NCBI GenBank assembly: GCA_003952965.2 | Contig: CM025849.1 | Location: forward strand, 7,997,243-8,061,242 | Direction of reading: 5' to 3' | Origin: Morella rubra | Taxonomy: Eukaryota; Streptophyta; Magnoliopsida; Fagales; Myricaceae | Length of the DNA: 64,000 nt | Shown: positions 46,789 to 58,732 of the stretch, one piece after another | How positions within the stretch are numbered: position 1 is the first letter of the stretch | Layout of the letters: every line of letters begins with the position of its first letter | Notes under the pieces: model-generated | The model's database searches: none | What the model saw: the letters and a program-made list of their open reading frames with translations, nothing else | What the model was told of the DNA's origin: nothing | Made by a program: the position numbers and the translations under genes

Positions 46789-47961
46789 TTAAGAAGTCTG
46801 TAAATGAGATCTGGCAATACGACCATTAGCTCCCTTTGGATAGAAACCGCCGGGGACATGCTCGTTACCTCCCCCATATACAATCCTCAGTATCTCCTCT
46901 GGAGTCCGATCATATGCAACCGAGTCTGCGTCTCCGGCAAGCACGTTGCCCTTAGACCGTCCCTCGGCACCCAAGGATGGGGGAACGACCAGGCCTTCAT
47001 CCTTCAAACCTGCGTGTCCCAACCTATCCCTCAGTGCTGAAAAGCGATTAGTGAACTCCGCCACCGTTATGCCATAGGGAGGCACCTTCGTCCTCGAATG
47101 CTCGTATAGCAATGCTCGGATAACTGCATCTTGGCCTGATTCCACGCCTAAAAGGCCTACAACAAGCTGCATATATCCATGTACATATATATATGCACAA
47201 AAAGGTTAAATGTACGTGCTGTATATAACTTAAGAAGTTTAATAGCTAGCATCGATCACTCGAGATGATCATAGTTTGATTTGGAGGCTTACCCTTCTGG
47301 AAGTAGCCCCCTGGAGTTTCGGGACCGTTCCGACATAGCCAGTGAGTCCAACATAAGGAACAAGATAGGATGCGAGGAGGAAGTGGAGTCCACTCGAGTA
47401 AGGGTTAAAAGGTGGATGTAGTGGGTGTCCGAATGCACTATCCGCCACTTTGGCAAACGATGCTGCACTTAAATCCAATTGTGGCCTGGTGAATCCTTTA
47501 ACCTTACGTTGTATTGCCTTGCATGCACCAATAACTTCTAATTAAGCACAATGGCTGCTAGCTCAATAAATACTTTATCACCTTAAGATTGAACATAAAG
47601 AAAAAAAAATCTAAAAAAGAGAATAATGATTAATGAAGGGAGAACCTCAAGTGTCCAACTTCTAAGTAAATTGCTTGATAACATCCCAAGTAAAAGGGTC
47701 CAGATGTGCCCATCTAGCACCAGTAGGTGTTGGACCTCCCTGGGTCAGATTTGGAGCAACTTTATCTAAGCCATAACCAAAAGCGCCATACAAGAAGAAT
47801 TCCGCTTCCAGGAACTCCAAATTCAAAGGAAATTCTAGGAGATCCACGTCAGATTGTGGGATCAAGTTGTCGGTGTCAATGAGTTCCTCAGAAGAAAATG
47901 ATCTGGGAAGGAGAAGGATGAGTAAAGCTGCAAAGACGGAGGTGGAAGCAGTGGGTGCCAT
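46789..47961 (-). pseudogene. Desiccation-related protein (PCC13-62 type), copy A, disrupted
   Basis: Ferritin-like secreted protein family known from desiccation-tolerant plants. Exons on the minus strand are 47961-47646, 47518-47293 and 47166-46789, matching intact copy C. Relative to C, exon 1 lacks 4 bp near its end (about 47663), which brings a TAG into frame after VIKQFT, at about 99 residues. The acceptor of exon 2 is CAA instead of CAG, so splicing would shift by one base at best. The rest (KVKGFTRPQLDLSAASFAKV, GLLGVESGQDAVIRALLYEH, EEILRIVYGGGNEHVPGGFY) is well preserved, so inactivation is recent. A TATA box is kept at 48027-48034. Confidence 0.85.
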
Positions 47962-50172
47962 AACTTCAATTTTTTTGGCTTTCTTAATTGGAGATGTATG
48001 TCTGGGTTGAGCCTAGCTCCTGTTCCTATTTATACATAAACTCTGGCTGATACAAGTACGGGAGAGGAATGCCACTTGGCAAAAGGAAGAACCTTCCTCA
48101 AATCTTTGAATGGCAGCGTGGATATTGATCGTACGTCAGATGCAGCTGTTGATTCTAGAGGGTTAGCAGGGTACGTAAGATTTTGGGTCAATCCATTGTC
48201 TTTGCATGGTTAGGTACGTGGCTGCTGAAAGAGAGGCCGATATTCTATTCACATTTGATATTCTATAAGATTGGTCAATTTACTTTATTGACAGGAAAAG
48301 AATAAAAAATCTAACTAATAGAACAAACACATTTATAAATCAGATAAATAGAAAAAATAAAAAAAGACAAGGAATTAAGAAAGTTTGTAACTCGAGAAAT
48401 GAATATTATCCCTGAAAAAAATAAGGTATGAAGAGAAAAGATTATATTACGCAGATATTAGAAAAGAAAAAAAATCTTCAATTACATTGTAAATCCTATT
48501 CTTTTTTTAAAAAAAATTATGAAAAAATTATACATAAATATCTTTCTGTCTATCATTAAATATCCCTAGAATCAATGCACATATTTTTTTTTTAGTTAAC
48601 AAAGATAATTATTAATAAATATATCTACAATGATGAACCATGACCCTAGAAAAAAATGATAAAACAAATCAAAGTATAATTAACTTTATTTCGACTATAA
48701 ATGAGTTACTTGGTATTTTATCAAACTATCAGTGGGCCATCCCTCTTTCACTTCGAACTTTGGATTGTTAATATATATCCGGCCTCTCTTGTTAAGTCTT
48801 TCAAAATTGGTGCTCACTCTAGGGCTACCTCGATTTCGATAGATTATTGCAACAAATTCCTCATGCTATATTAATTCAGTGGCAAATATGAGGGCCGAAT
48901 TGAAATCTAATAAATAACCTCACAGAGTGGAATCTCAACAAGAAAGGAAATATTAATAGAAGATTAATTGAACAATGAATTAGATGCAAAAAGAATGTTG
49001 ACCAAACAATTAAGGTTTATAAAATGCTTTGATAAACACCCATGTACATCGAGTCTTTCCACTTATGGAACACCTAGAAGGAATTATAAGTTGATGATAC
49101 AGGTGAGAATCCTAATTGCCTTGCACCATCGTGATACAAACTAAAATTTTCACATCCTTAATCACCAAACAAACAAGACCTGAATGTTCCCATATCATGA
49201 TTCGGCTCACACCCTTGCGCCTTGAGTCTGTCCATTGTGCGAAGCGTGAAGGTCTTGAAGCGGTTGATGCTCATACTCTTCATGACTCGGTCAAGTAGTC
49301 TGGTTCTTGGCAAATACTCTTCATGATCTTAATGTTCCTGCCGAGGGGTAAGTGATTGATGTAACAACTCAAATTGTAATGACAAGTTACTTGTATTAAT
49401 TCTCCAAGCGTGAACTACAAGATATAGCTGATTCGAGGTAGCTACCCTCCACAATCGTAAACAAACAGGTTCTGCGTTTCTTCTTCAAAAAACATCCGAA
49501 AATGCCAAACAGGAATATATCCTGTTTCTGCACTTATGCTGGGTTGGATCCCAGGCAATTGGGTTGGGTTAGGCCTAGCCCAAATCCAGACTAACTAAAT
49601 TGGCCATCACGTGGCCTAACACGTAAAAGACTAAAGGAATTCAAATAAACAAAACAAACTACAGAAAGAGACAAAACACACTGCAGCATCTTCGGTCCCC
49701 ACAAGCATCTCGAAGTCTCCTCTCCCTTCTTGCGATACTCTCTCTCTTACTCCCTCAAGCACGCACCTTTCCCTTAACTTCTCTTACACCTTCCGATCCC
49801 AAACATTCAAGCCATGAATCGTAACAATTGACGGATATCTGAAAGAGTAAGAGAAGCGAGGAGAAAGTGGAAGGCCTTGGAAGTACGTAATTAGCAAGTC
49901 GATCATGAAGTCTGTTTTCTCACGGCCATGTTAAGATCATGAAACCATTTTATTTGCTTGTGATTTGCAAAGTCGAGACAATTGGCTAGGCACAGTTTCT
50001 GTATGAATACTCGAGAGAAAGAGGGCAAAATCGTTTTGCATCAGCATCACTGACACCTGGCCAATCCTATATCAGATGCTGAATTATGCCCTTCATTTTT
50101 ACCCTATATGCTTGTATTGGCATGGGACAACCGGACAAGCCAAAGTAATAGACCCGTTTTCCAGTGAGAGAG
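47962..50172. other. Repeated upstream flank of desiccation gene A
   Basis: No gene is recognised. Much of this flank recurs upstream of copies B and C. For example, the stretch with AATTATTAATAAATATATCTAC at 48609 reappears at 60000, and a segment ending in GATTCGGCTCACACCCTTGCG at 49200 reappears near 60650 and 63960. It therefore belongs to the tandemly duplicated unit. The minus strand of 49200-49330 contains a short frame conserved between copies, but it breaks. Confidence 0.55.
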
Positions 50173-51580
50173 GTTAGGGTCCTAATGTTAAGGTCCTAAT
50201 GTAGATGTATATTAGTTGGCGTATATACTTCATGACGTGTCCTAGTTTATTCCTGAGGTTCATGTTTAATGAAGTCCTGCTCAAGACCAGCAGTTCAACA
50301 ATATTAATGATCATCGAGTTATGTTGAAGGTTTACTTGGAGTCTGCATATAGCTTGCCTACACAGAGCTGGCGCTTTGATGGTTTGAGAGCTCGGGCAGT
50401 TTGTTCCGAGTTCACTCCAAGTTTGATCAAAAGTTACGAAAGACTGTTGTAACGGTTTTTTACTGACGCGCCCAAGATTCAAGAAGTCTTGAAACTTCGT
50501 AAATTTCTTTCCTCCGACTCTAGAGAGTACAAAAGCTATCTTTCTCACCCTTGCCTGATTACGTTCCTTGAGATATCTTTGAGAGACCTAAGCTTTCTAG
50601 AGCCTTCTTCAAAACTCTCTCTGTTAATGTTTCTGTAGTTTGCTTGTGAGAACTGAGATTGAACCCTAGACATTATCTCAGATTCTTGATGAGAACTGAT
50701 TGCATGTTCGGCTTGGCTGTGAGATCCTCAAGATCTTCAAATGGAAGAGGAGTGCCTATTCCCTAGCAAGTATTCATACCTCATTCGATTAGTGATCCCT
50801 GATACCAAGACGTTGAGAAAGAATTGCATGTGAAGAGTTGGAATCAAGATCTTCAAATGGAAGAGGAGTTCCTCATTTGCATGGTGCTGGATGTAGTATT
50901 CAGGTAAGGTACAAGTTGAGTTAGACTAGCAACGGGGTGTTGGGTAGTAGATCACTGTGTACCGAGTTTGTTTCTAGTATATTCGCTTAAACCGGCTTAG
51001 AGTTTTTTCCTCTTGAAAGAAGTCTTTCAAGTGGTTTTTCTCTTCGTCATCAATTATGGTGTTATTGATTGTGATTGTGATTACTTAGAGAAAGTAATTG
51101 TTGTGATTGTTGTCTGGTTGTTTCTTTGATTAAGAAAGAAATTTTTGAGTATATTGTAGAGTTAATGAGCTGCAATAATTTGGCCATATTGATTTAATTA
51201 TTCCGCATAATATACTAAGTGTTCTTGAAATTTGCTGATAAGCTTGTGAGATTGTGCAGCAGTAGATTTACAAAGGACCGAGAATTTTTAAACCTATTCA
51301 ACCCCCCCTTCTAGGTTTGGTTACTGTATATTGAGTCTTGAACCACCTTGTTCACCTAAGATGACCTAATGGAGGGCTGAGATGTTGCCAACACATTAAT
51401 GAATAGAATGGAGGGCCGAGATTAAAGAAGCCTTAAAAATTAAAGGCTGAGATGTTTTGGCAATCACCTTTAATTTTTAAGGCTCCTTTAATCTCAGTCC
51501 TTCATTCTATTCATTAATGTGTTGGCAATATCTCAGCCCTCCATTAGGTCCTCTTAGGACCTTAACATTAGGACCCTAAC
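50173..51580. mobile_element. Foldback MITE of about 250 bp, split by a solo LTR
   Basis: The left end reads GTTAGGGTCCTAATGTTAAG and the right end is its exact reverse complement. After removing the LTR (50200-51354) and one 5-bp duplicate, the remaining 250 bp form an almost complete hairpin whose arms run through GACCTAATGGAGGGCTGAG and TGCCAACACATTAATGAATA, with the turn near 51460. No target duplication is evident. Confidence 0.8.
50200..51354 (+). mobile_element. Solo LTR, 1155 bp, TSD CCTAA
   Basis: Begins TGTAGATG and ends TTGTTCA, with the 5-bp direct repeat CCTAA on both sides (50195-50199 and 51355-51359). The tract CCTATTCAACCCCCCCTTCTAGG lies near the 3' end, as in many plant Ty1-copia LTRs. 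The inserted block has no gag or pol. It resembles the LTRs at 56014 and 58733 in layout (the TTTCAAGTGGTTTTTCTCTT segment and the C-tract). Confidence 0.85.
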
Positions 51581-51583
51581 TTC

Positions 51584-52398
51584 CCTCGAACTCGTTGCAG
51601 TCCCTGCATTCTTATTGAAGTGACTGCAGTAAATTAGAAGAAAAAATAACACGTGCAGTGCCCTTAGATTCTCGAATCAAATTTCATGAACATACTTTGT
51701 CCTCAAAATTTACACAAAGAACATGATACATCAAACTGCTCGTAGATTCTCTCAAATCAAAACCACGAAGAAGCTAAAGCGCGCAAAGCATTATCGACTC
51801 CCTACTTTCTCAGCTTTCAGATATTTTCCTACCTTATTTTTAACAATAGGTGATAAATTGTTCATATGTTCTCTGTGATCACCAACATCATTGTTGATAG
51901 CAATAATTCCATCTTCCATTGCATCACCAAAACATCGTTGGCCTCGTCTGGCTCAGGCACGTAGGCGCTATATATGTGCGTCTGCCTTTTTTTTTTTGGT
52001 CTTCTTTGCCCCCGCGCGCTATCACTGTGTCTCTAATTCCAGCGGAGAGCTTCTTGGAAGTAAATGGGGTAGAAAGAGAGAAGGAAGAGTACCCATTCGT
52101 AAATTTCATTTATGGTTTTTTATCCCAGCTTGAAAACAGAACAATTGGTGTTGGGCAATTTCGGACCTTTCGATGTATGATAAAATGCAGACGCAGTGTT
52201 TAAGGCTTCCTCCATTGAAGTTCTTAGAGCACGAAAGATAATTGTAAACTGTGTTACGAGTAGCTAGAAGTTTATAATTTATAAAACATCTTTGTCTCAC
52301 TCAGGGAAAAGTACTATATATTTATTTATATCTTTGCAAATTAAGGGCATAGTTTAAATACAATGAAGCATAGTTTACACAAAATTACATGAAAATTG
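51584..52398 (-). other. Repeated flank with an unidentified frame relic
   Basis: Matches 61070-61760 downstream of unit B. On the minus strand, both copies contain a frame rich in Asp, Asn and Lys (near 51790-52110 here, and open for 101 codons at 61163-61468 in the other copy). I do not recognise the product. In this copy the frame is broken. Confidence 0.4.
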
Positions 52399-52747
52399 TG
52401 TTGGGAAAAGTGGCATGAAAATTAAAGAATTGAACACCAAGAATTTACGTGGTTTGGCCCCAATCCGGCCTACGTCCACCCCAGAGCAATTTTATTAAGA
52501 ACGCTTAAGAAAATCACTTTCCCCGCCCAATACAATGGTCACAACACGCTCTTTCTCTCTCTCTCTACCCAATGCTCACGCAGTCTCACGCACACGTTCT
52601 CCTATAACATAAGCCACTATTTATAGGAAAAGATACAAAGAGAAACCCTAAGAGAAAACCTAGATAAACTTGAAGTGGGGAGCAAGTAGACTTCTACTCA
52701 AAGTCTACTTCTATTCTAAGTCTATCTTATGGGTGTGGACCCCAACA
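52399..52747 (-). repeat. 3' LTR of the gag-only element
   Basis: 349 bp, TG..CA ends, closely matching the LTR at 54477-54831. The adjoining GGAGGGGGAGATT at 52748-52760 (minus strand) is the polypurine tract. Confidence 0.92.
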
Positions 52748-53099
52748 AATCTCCCCCTCCATACCCATAAGGGAAGAATCTGTTCCTGACATCTTTCGTT
52801 GAGTGCATCCCGGGCTCCCATCAGTAGAACCTTCCTGCAACTTTGGTGTCTGTTGCTCCCCCTTGCTCACCACCCCTTGCATCCTTTTTCTACTGGCACT
52901 CCAACCTCGTCCTTGTCACCAGACGACCAACCACACTCTCATTCGAGTGTCCTGCACCCTCGCTTAGGGTGCCCGCATCCCTCTGCTTGTACCACTGGAC
53001 CCATGTAGAACAGTATCTCCCCCTGCTCTTGCATCTCCACCGGCTGGTACCAAGCACCTTCGTGTGCTACACAAAGTCGGAGTCATCAGTCACCATTGA

Positions 53100-53865
53100 G
53101 GCTTCTGATGATTTCCCTCTCTCTGCTTTGTACTTTGGACAATTCCGCTTGATATGTCCTTCTTGGTCACAATAGAAACAGATAATCTTGCGACCCTCTC
53201 CTCTGGATTTACCCCGGCCTCTTCCGTTATTCCAGCTGCTTCTCTGCCTCTTTCTGTGATGAGAGCTTGTGATCCACTGTGGTCATAAGTCTCCATATCC
53301 TTCCTTCGTGCCTCTTCACTGAACAGAGCATCCTTGACCAACTCCATGGTCAATTTCCCATTCGGTGCTAAGTTTTCGAGAGAAACAACAAGAGTCTCCC
53401 AATTATCCGGTAAGGAACTCAGAAGCAGTAAAGCTTGAACTCACTGTCGAAAGTCATTTCGACGCTGTTCAATTGATTGATCAGGTTTTGGAACTCACTG
53501 GTATGTTCCGCCACTGACTTCTCATTTCGCAGCTTCATATTCATGAGCCTCCTCATTAGTAGCGCTTTATTCTGTGAAGTCTTTGACTGATACATTGTCT
53601 CCAACTTCTCTCATAGTTCAAAAGCACTCGTCTCTTTGGCTACGTGATGGAATACCTCTGGCCCAATCCACTGACGAATCAACCCTATAACTTTCCAATT
53701 GATCTTCTTCCACTTTGCCTCGTCAATCTCATCCGGTTTCTTACTCTCATTCTCCAATGAATCATACATATCCTTTGCATAAAGGATATCTTCCATCCAT
53801 GGCTTCCAACTCATGTAATTCGTAGCAGACAACCTCATCATACTGATAACCATACTCTCCGCCAT
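53100..53865 (-). pseudogene. Copia-type gag, degenerate
   Basis: The frame starts MAESMVISMMRLSATNYMSW and has the copia gag signature (LSATNYMSWKPWMEDILYAK, then IRQWIGPEVFHHVAKETSAF, NKALLMRRLMNMKLRNEKSV and AEHTSEFQNLINQL). A CCHC zinc knuckle CFYCDQEGHIKRNC is encoded at 53139-53180 in another frame. A TGA replaces the expected tryptophan codon at about 53611, and at least one frameshift separates the middle from the knuckle, so it no longer encodes full-length Gag. Confidence 0.88.
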
Positions 53866-54039
53866 CTCAATTAACACTGATAGAGACCTGAATTTTGAAA
53901 TTCTGACTGCACCAATGGATCCGGAATGGCCCAAAACCTTAGGAACCAGTCTGACCTGCTCGAAAACCGGCCTAAAAGCCCCTGAACCGGCTGAAAAACC
54001 ACCCTGGAATAAAACCGGAATCTTCTGGTTCCCTGGAAT

Positions 54040-54205
54040 ATTCTCTGTTGACGTGGCAATGCTGAAGTGGTGCTGACTGGGACCCACTGCTGACGTGGCA
54101 ATGCTGAAGTGGCGGACGACGTGGCAATGCTGACATGGCACATGGGACCCATTGCTGACGTGTCACTGACGTGGATTCTGATGTGGCTAGACACGTGGCA
54201 GAACA
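54040..54205. repeat. Leader tandem repeats of the gag-only element
   Basis: Imperfect direct copies of GCTGACGTGGCAATGCTGAA lie in the untranslated leader between primer-binding site and gag. Units are 20-45 bp long and vary in spacing. Confidence 0.75.
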
Positions 54206-54462
54206 ATGTGCACGGGCGCGTGTGGTGCGTGCGGCGAGTGAGGACCACGCGCCCTACATCTCTTCGGCGCGTGGACGGCGTGATCCAAATTCTTGCGGCG
54301 CGTGACGGCGCGTCCTGGCTCCTCCGATGACGAGGTTTTGACCTCTGGCTTCATCTCAACCTCCTCTACAGGTTGGTGCCCTCCAATCTCTGATTGGACC
54401 ACTTTTAATTTTCAGACCTTCTCTGCTTCACCTGCAAAAATGACTCCGGCCCCTCGAACCCG

Positions 54463-54476
54463 GCTCCGATACCACT
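54463..54476 (-). other. Primer-binding site
   Basis: On the minus strand TGGTATCGGAGCC follows the 5' LTR directly. It differs by one base from the common plant copia site TGGTATCAGAGCC, complementary to the 3' end of initiator tRNA-Met. Confidence 0.8.
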
Positions 54477-54831
54477 TGTTGGGAAAAGTGGCACGAAAAT
54501 TAAAGAATGGAATACCAAGAATTTACGTGGTTCGGCCCCAATCCGGCCTACGTCTACCCCAGAGCAATTTTATTAAGAACGTTTAAGAAAATCACTCTCC
54601 TCGCCCAATACAATGGTCACAACACGCTCTTTCTCTTTCTCTCTCTCTCTGCCCAATGCTCACACACTCTCACGCACACCTTCTCCTATAACATAAGCCA
54701 CTATTTATAGGAAAAGATACAAAGAGAAACCCTAAGAGAAAACCTAGATAAACTTAAAGTGGGGAGCAAGTAGACTTCTACTCAAAGTCTACTTCTATTC
54801 CAAGTCTATCTTATGGGTGTGGACCCCAACA
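54477..54831 (-). repeat. 5' LTR of the gag-only element
   Basis: 355 bp; the partner of 52399-52747. The small differences (a few substitutions and a CT-repeat length change) show the insertion is fairly recent but not brand new. Confidence 0.92.
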
Positions 54832-54846
54832 AATTGGACCAACGCT

Positions 54847-57393
54847 TTAAGAAGCCTGTAAATGAGATCTAGCAATACGACCATTCGCTCCCTTCGGATA
54901 AAAACCGCCAGGGACATGCTCATTACCTCCCCCATATACAATCCTCAGTATCTCCTCTGGAGTCCTATCATATGCGACTGAATCTACGTCTCCGACAAGC
55001 ACGTTGCCCTTAGACCGTCCCTCGGCACCCAAGGATGAGGGAACCACTAGGCCTTCGTCCTTCAAACTTGCTTGTCCCAGCTTGTCCCTCAATGCTAAAA
55101 AGCGATTAGTGAACTCCGCCACAGTTATGCCATAGGGAGGCACCTTCGTCCTCGAATGCTCGGATATCAATGCTCGGATAACTGCATCTTGGCCTGATTC
55201 CACGCCTAAAAGGCCTGCAACAAGCTAAACACATCCATGTATATATGCACAAAAACGTTAAATGTACGTGTTGTATATAACTTAAGCAGTTTAATAGCAT
55301 CGATCAGTACTCGAGATGATCATAGTCCAATCTAGAGACTTACCCTTCTGGAAGTAGCCCCCTGGAGTTTCGGAATTGTTCCGACATAGCCAGTGTGTCC
55401 AACATAAGGAACAAGATAGGAAGCGAGGAGGAAGTGGAGTCCACTCGCGTAAGGGTCAAAAGGTGGATGTAATGGGTGTCCGAATGCACTATCCGCCACT
55501 TTGGCAAACGATGTTGCACTCAGATCCAATTGTGGCCTAGGGAATCCTTTAACCTTACGTTGTATTGCCCTGCATGCACCATGAACTTCTAAGCACAATG
55601 GCTGCTACTCTGCTAGTACAATCAATCCTTTATCACCTTAAGATTGAACATAAAGAAAAAAAAATCTAAAAAGAGAATAATAATTAATGAAGGGAGAACC
55701 TTAAATGTCTAACTTCTTGCTAAGCAAATTGCTTGATAACATCTCGAGTAAAAGGGTCCAGATGTGCCCATCTAGCACCAGTAGGTGTTGGACCTCCCTG
55801 GGTCAGATTTGGAGCAACTTTATCTAAGCCATAACCAAAAGCGCCCTACAAGAAGAATTCCGCTTCCAGGAACTCCAAATTCAAAGGAAATTCTAGGAGA
55901 TCCACATCAGATCATGGGATCAAGTTGTCGATGTCAATAAGTTCCTCAGAAGAATATGATCTGGGAAGGAGGAGAAGGATGAGTAAAGTTGCGAAGGCGG
56001 GGGTGATGGAAGCTGAAAGTGTTATGTAAATTGGCAGTTTTCTCATGGTCAAAACAGTCTTTTATTAAATGTATTTTTTCATTTTAGAATTGTTGCAGCA
56101 ACTTGATTAATTCAAGAATGACGTGGAGCTGAATAGAAAGTGGCTGGAAGGTGCTGGTGGCTTCTGGAACAATTGGAAATAGACGCTGAGCTGTAAGGCA
56201 GTTTTTCGGTTATCTGGGTTAGCCTTGGGTCAACCTGGCTAGTTTCTGCAGCCTTCGTATATACCTTCTAGAAAAGACGCCCAAAAGAAAATCTAACCTA
56301 TTTTTATCAAGATACCCTCACAAAAACAGACTAGAACCTAGGAGAAATAGTTTACGTGATTCAGTTAAAGATATTCACGCACCTTGACGAAAAGAACTAC
56401 AAAAATTTCTCTCTACCGAAAAATCCCCAATTTCTCTCTACCTGAGGAAATAAGATCTGATTGCATCTTGCTGTGAGAGTTGATTTGCTTCCCTCTGGTG
56501 GAAGGTTTCGAGTGGTGTAGACCGTTGATCGTTGGGTTTCTCGTTCCCACTCTGGTGTTGATTAGATCGTGACATTGCGAAGACGAATCTTGAGAAGTTG
56601 ATCAAGACTAGTTGCTGCCAAGTGTTTTCTGAGGAAGAATCGAAGGGTCGACGAGTTCGTCGACGTCCACTATTGCTGATCAGAGTTGCTGGTCAAAGAA
56701 ATTGGTGCTGGGCACCGTCCTAAGAGAAGCTTATCTTAGGAGGCTTTACGGAAGAATTAGGGATCTGGGAAATGAAAAGGATTTTCATATTGATCACCTT
56801 TGTGTAAAGTTTTCAAGCATATAGTGGATCGACTGGTGTGGCCTTCGCACACCCGGAGTGTTTTTTTTCTCTTGGGAAAATATCCTCAAGTGATTTTTCA
56901 CTTCGTTAACAAAAAATCTTGGTGTTGATTCAAGTTCTCGTTTCTCTTAAATCTTGATTTAACTAACTCATATTGTGATTACCATTTTGCAGATCTAAAG
57001 TGCTACAGACGTGATTTTTACAAGCAAATTGGTTGCTGTTGTTGATCTTGATAATTGATCTAAGTCACTTGTTTTTTATTGGGTTTGTGAGTTGTATGCT
57101 GTTAACAATCTTGTTTTAATTACTGTGTTGCTGAAATCTTTACTGTAGTGTTGTGTTTTACAGGGTAGGAAAAATCTGCATATGTTGTGTTGGTATTGTT
57201 GCTGAACATCATAGTGTTTCTTGATTGTTTAGTTGCTGTTCATTCATAGAAAATAGTTGATTGACTGATTTTTAATTGATTATGCTTTTCTGTGATTTAT
57301 ATAAAGAGTAGATTATATTTTTACAATACCTATTAACCCCCCCCCCCCCCCTTCTAGGTATAGTTTAGGGTCTAAACGTAAGCAGGGTGCCAT
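54847..57393 (-). pseudogene. Desiccation-related protein, copy B, disrupted
   Basis: Ferritin-like PCC13-62 family. Exons on the minus strand are 57393-57379 plus 56013-55700 (exon 1, split by a solo LTR inside the signal peptide), 55569-55344 and 55224-54847. Exon 1 has three in-frame stops relative to copy C: TGA in place of a glutamine (NLIP*SDVD), TAG in place of tyrosine (FFL*GAFGYG) and TAG in place of tyrosine (KQFA*QEV). Exons 2 and 3 are open and well conserved. The gene is dead but retains its TATA box (57465-57472) and intact splice borders. Confidence 0.9.
56014..57378 (+). mobile_element. Solo LTR, 1365 bp, inserted in desiccation gene B exon 1
   Basis: Starts TGAAAGTG and ends TCTAAACG. 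The flanks GAAGC (56009-56013) and TAAGC (57379-57383) are a 5-bp duplication with one mismatch. Near its 3' end it has CCTATTAACCCCCCCC...CTTCTAGG, as in the other two solo LTRs. Copies A and C are uninterrupted here (AAGCAG), which defines the insertion site. No internal retroelement genes are present. Confidence 0.78.
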
Positions 57394-58732
57394 AACTTCA
57401 ATGTTTTTGGCTTTCTTAGCTGGAGATGTATGTCTGGGTTGAGCCTCTTGTTCCTATTTATACATAGAGTCTCGCTGATACAAGTGTGGGAGAGCAATTC
57501 CACTTGGCAAAAGGAAGAAACCAGCTCCCTCGAATCTTTGAATTGTAGCGTGGAACTTATCGTCACAGCTGTTAATTGATTCTAGAGGGTTAGCAGGGTA
57601 CGTACGTAAGATTTTGGGTCAATTCATTGTCTTTGCATGGTTAGGTACGTGCTAAAATAGAGGCTGAGTGACAAGGTAAAACTAACAATTCTGCTTAATT
57701 TATGATCAAGTTATGCTACGGATAGAAAACGCGAGTTCTATAGAAAATAACGGCGAGAGATAACATTGCCCTGCATTAATTAGGATATAAATAGCATATA
57801 TAGAATTCAGTTGAGATGTAGGTATCCAGAAGTTTTTACAACTAAATCGTTTACGCTGGAATATTCATTAGAGATTTGACTTCTCAAAGAACTTTTTCCG
57901 TAACCCAATTATTTTCCTTGTTCTTCCTATATATTTCTTTTTGTTTCTCGAATCCGGTCGATGTGTTAAGCAAGTGTTGTTTTATTGAATCTGTCCTCGA
58001 AAAGCTTATTTCACTAAAAGTGCAAATAAGCAAATCAAGTGCAAGTGCTAGTGAGGAAGTACCCCTATTCTATTAAGAGCTCTGCTCCCAGGGTACGCCC
58101 GAACGATAGAGTGATGAGCGACTTTCGCAGTCGGGAACATGAGCCCCCCCGTATGCCCTTAAAGTGATAGGGGACGGCGTAATCTGGGAGGCTGCTAAAA
58201 CGGAGCGAACAGAATTTTTTGTCATTCCTCATCGAGGGAGAAGGAGGTGAATAGTTAGATATTTTTAAAATGTTACTATTTTTAAAAAATAAAATAAAAT
58301 CGTTAGTTTACATGTATTTAAAAGAAACAACTGAGATATCAAAAAGCATTATATTTGTTAATTGTAAAGATACTGAAAGAGCTCTAAAAAAGAAACCCGA
58401 TTCCATTATGTGGATTGGAAAAAATAAGAATATATGAATTGATTGAAACTTAAAAAGAAGAAAATTTGATAATCCAGAATAAAACCATTGCCAAATCTTC
58501 TGTTCACATTTGATTTTCTATGGATTGGTCAATTGACAGGAAAAAAAAATAACTATAATAGAACAAACACACAGCTTATAAATCAGATAAATAGAAAAAA
58601 ATCAAAAAAGACAAGGAAAGAGAGTTTGTAACTCGAGAAATGAATATTATCCCTGAAAAAATAAGTTTATATTTGGTGGATATTAAAAAATTAGAAAAAA
58701 ATCTTTAATTACATTGTAAGTCCTATTCTTTT
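57394..58732. other. Upstream flank of desiccation gene B
   Basis: Holds the conserved promoter (TATA at 57465-57472) and sequence shared with copy C (for example AAGTTATGCTACG and AACGCGAGTTCTAT near 57710 and 63290). About 280 bp at 57957-58235 have no counterpart in C, and I do not recognise them. Confidence 0.5.

Larger units (their letters stand above)
52399..54831 (-). mobile_element. Gag-only LTR retrotransposon (TR-GAG type), TSD AATTG
   Basis: Two near-identical LTRs (52399-52747 and 54477-54831; TGTTGGG...CCCAACA) enclose 1729 bp. The 5-bp repeat AATTG flanks the element (52394-52398 and 54832-54836). Read on the minus strand, the order is 5' LTR, primer-binding site (TGGTATCGGAGCC, initiator-Met-tRNA type), leader, gag, polypurine tract, 3' LTR. 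There is no protease, integrase, reverse transcriptase or RNase H, so the element depends on enzymes from others. It sits 11 bp beyond the stop codon of desiccation gene B. Confidence 0.93.

Noticed and set aside
49116-49298. Possible coding gene in the repeated flank upstream of desiccation gene A
   Set aside because: Frames are not conserved between the three unit copies; only nucleotide similarity from duplication is seen.
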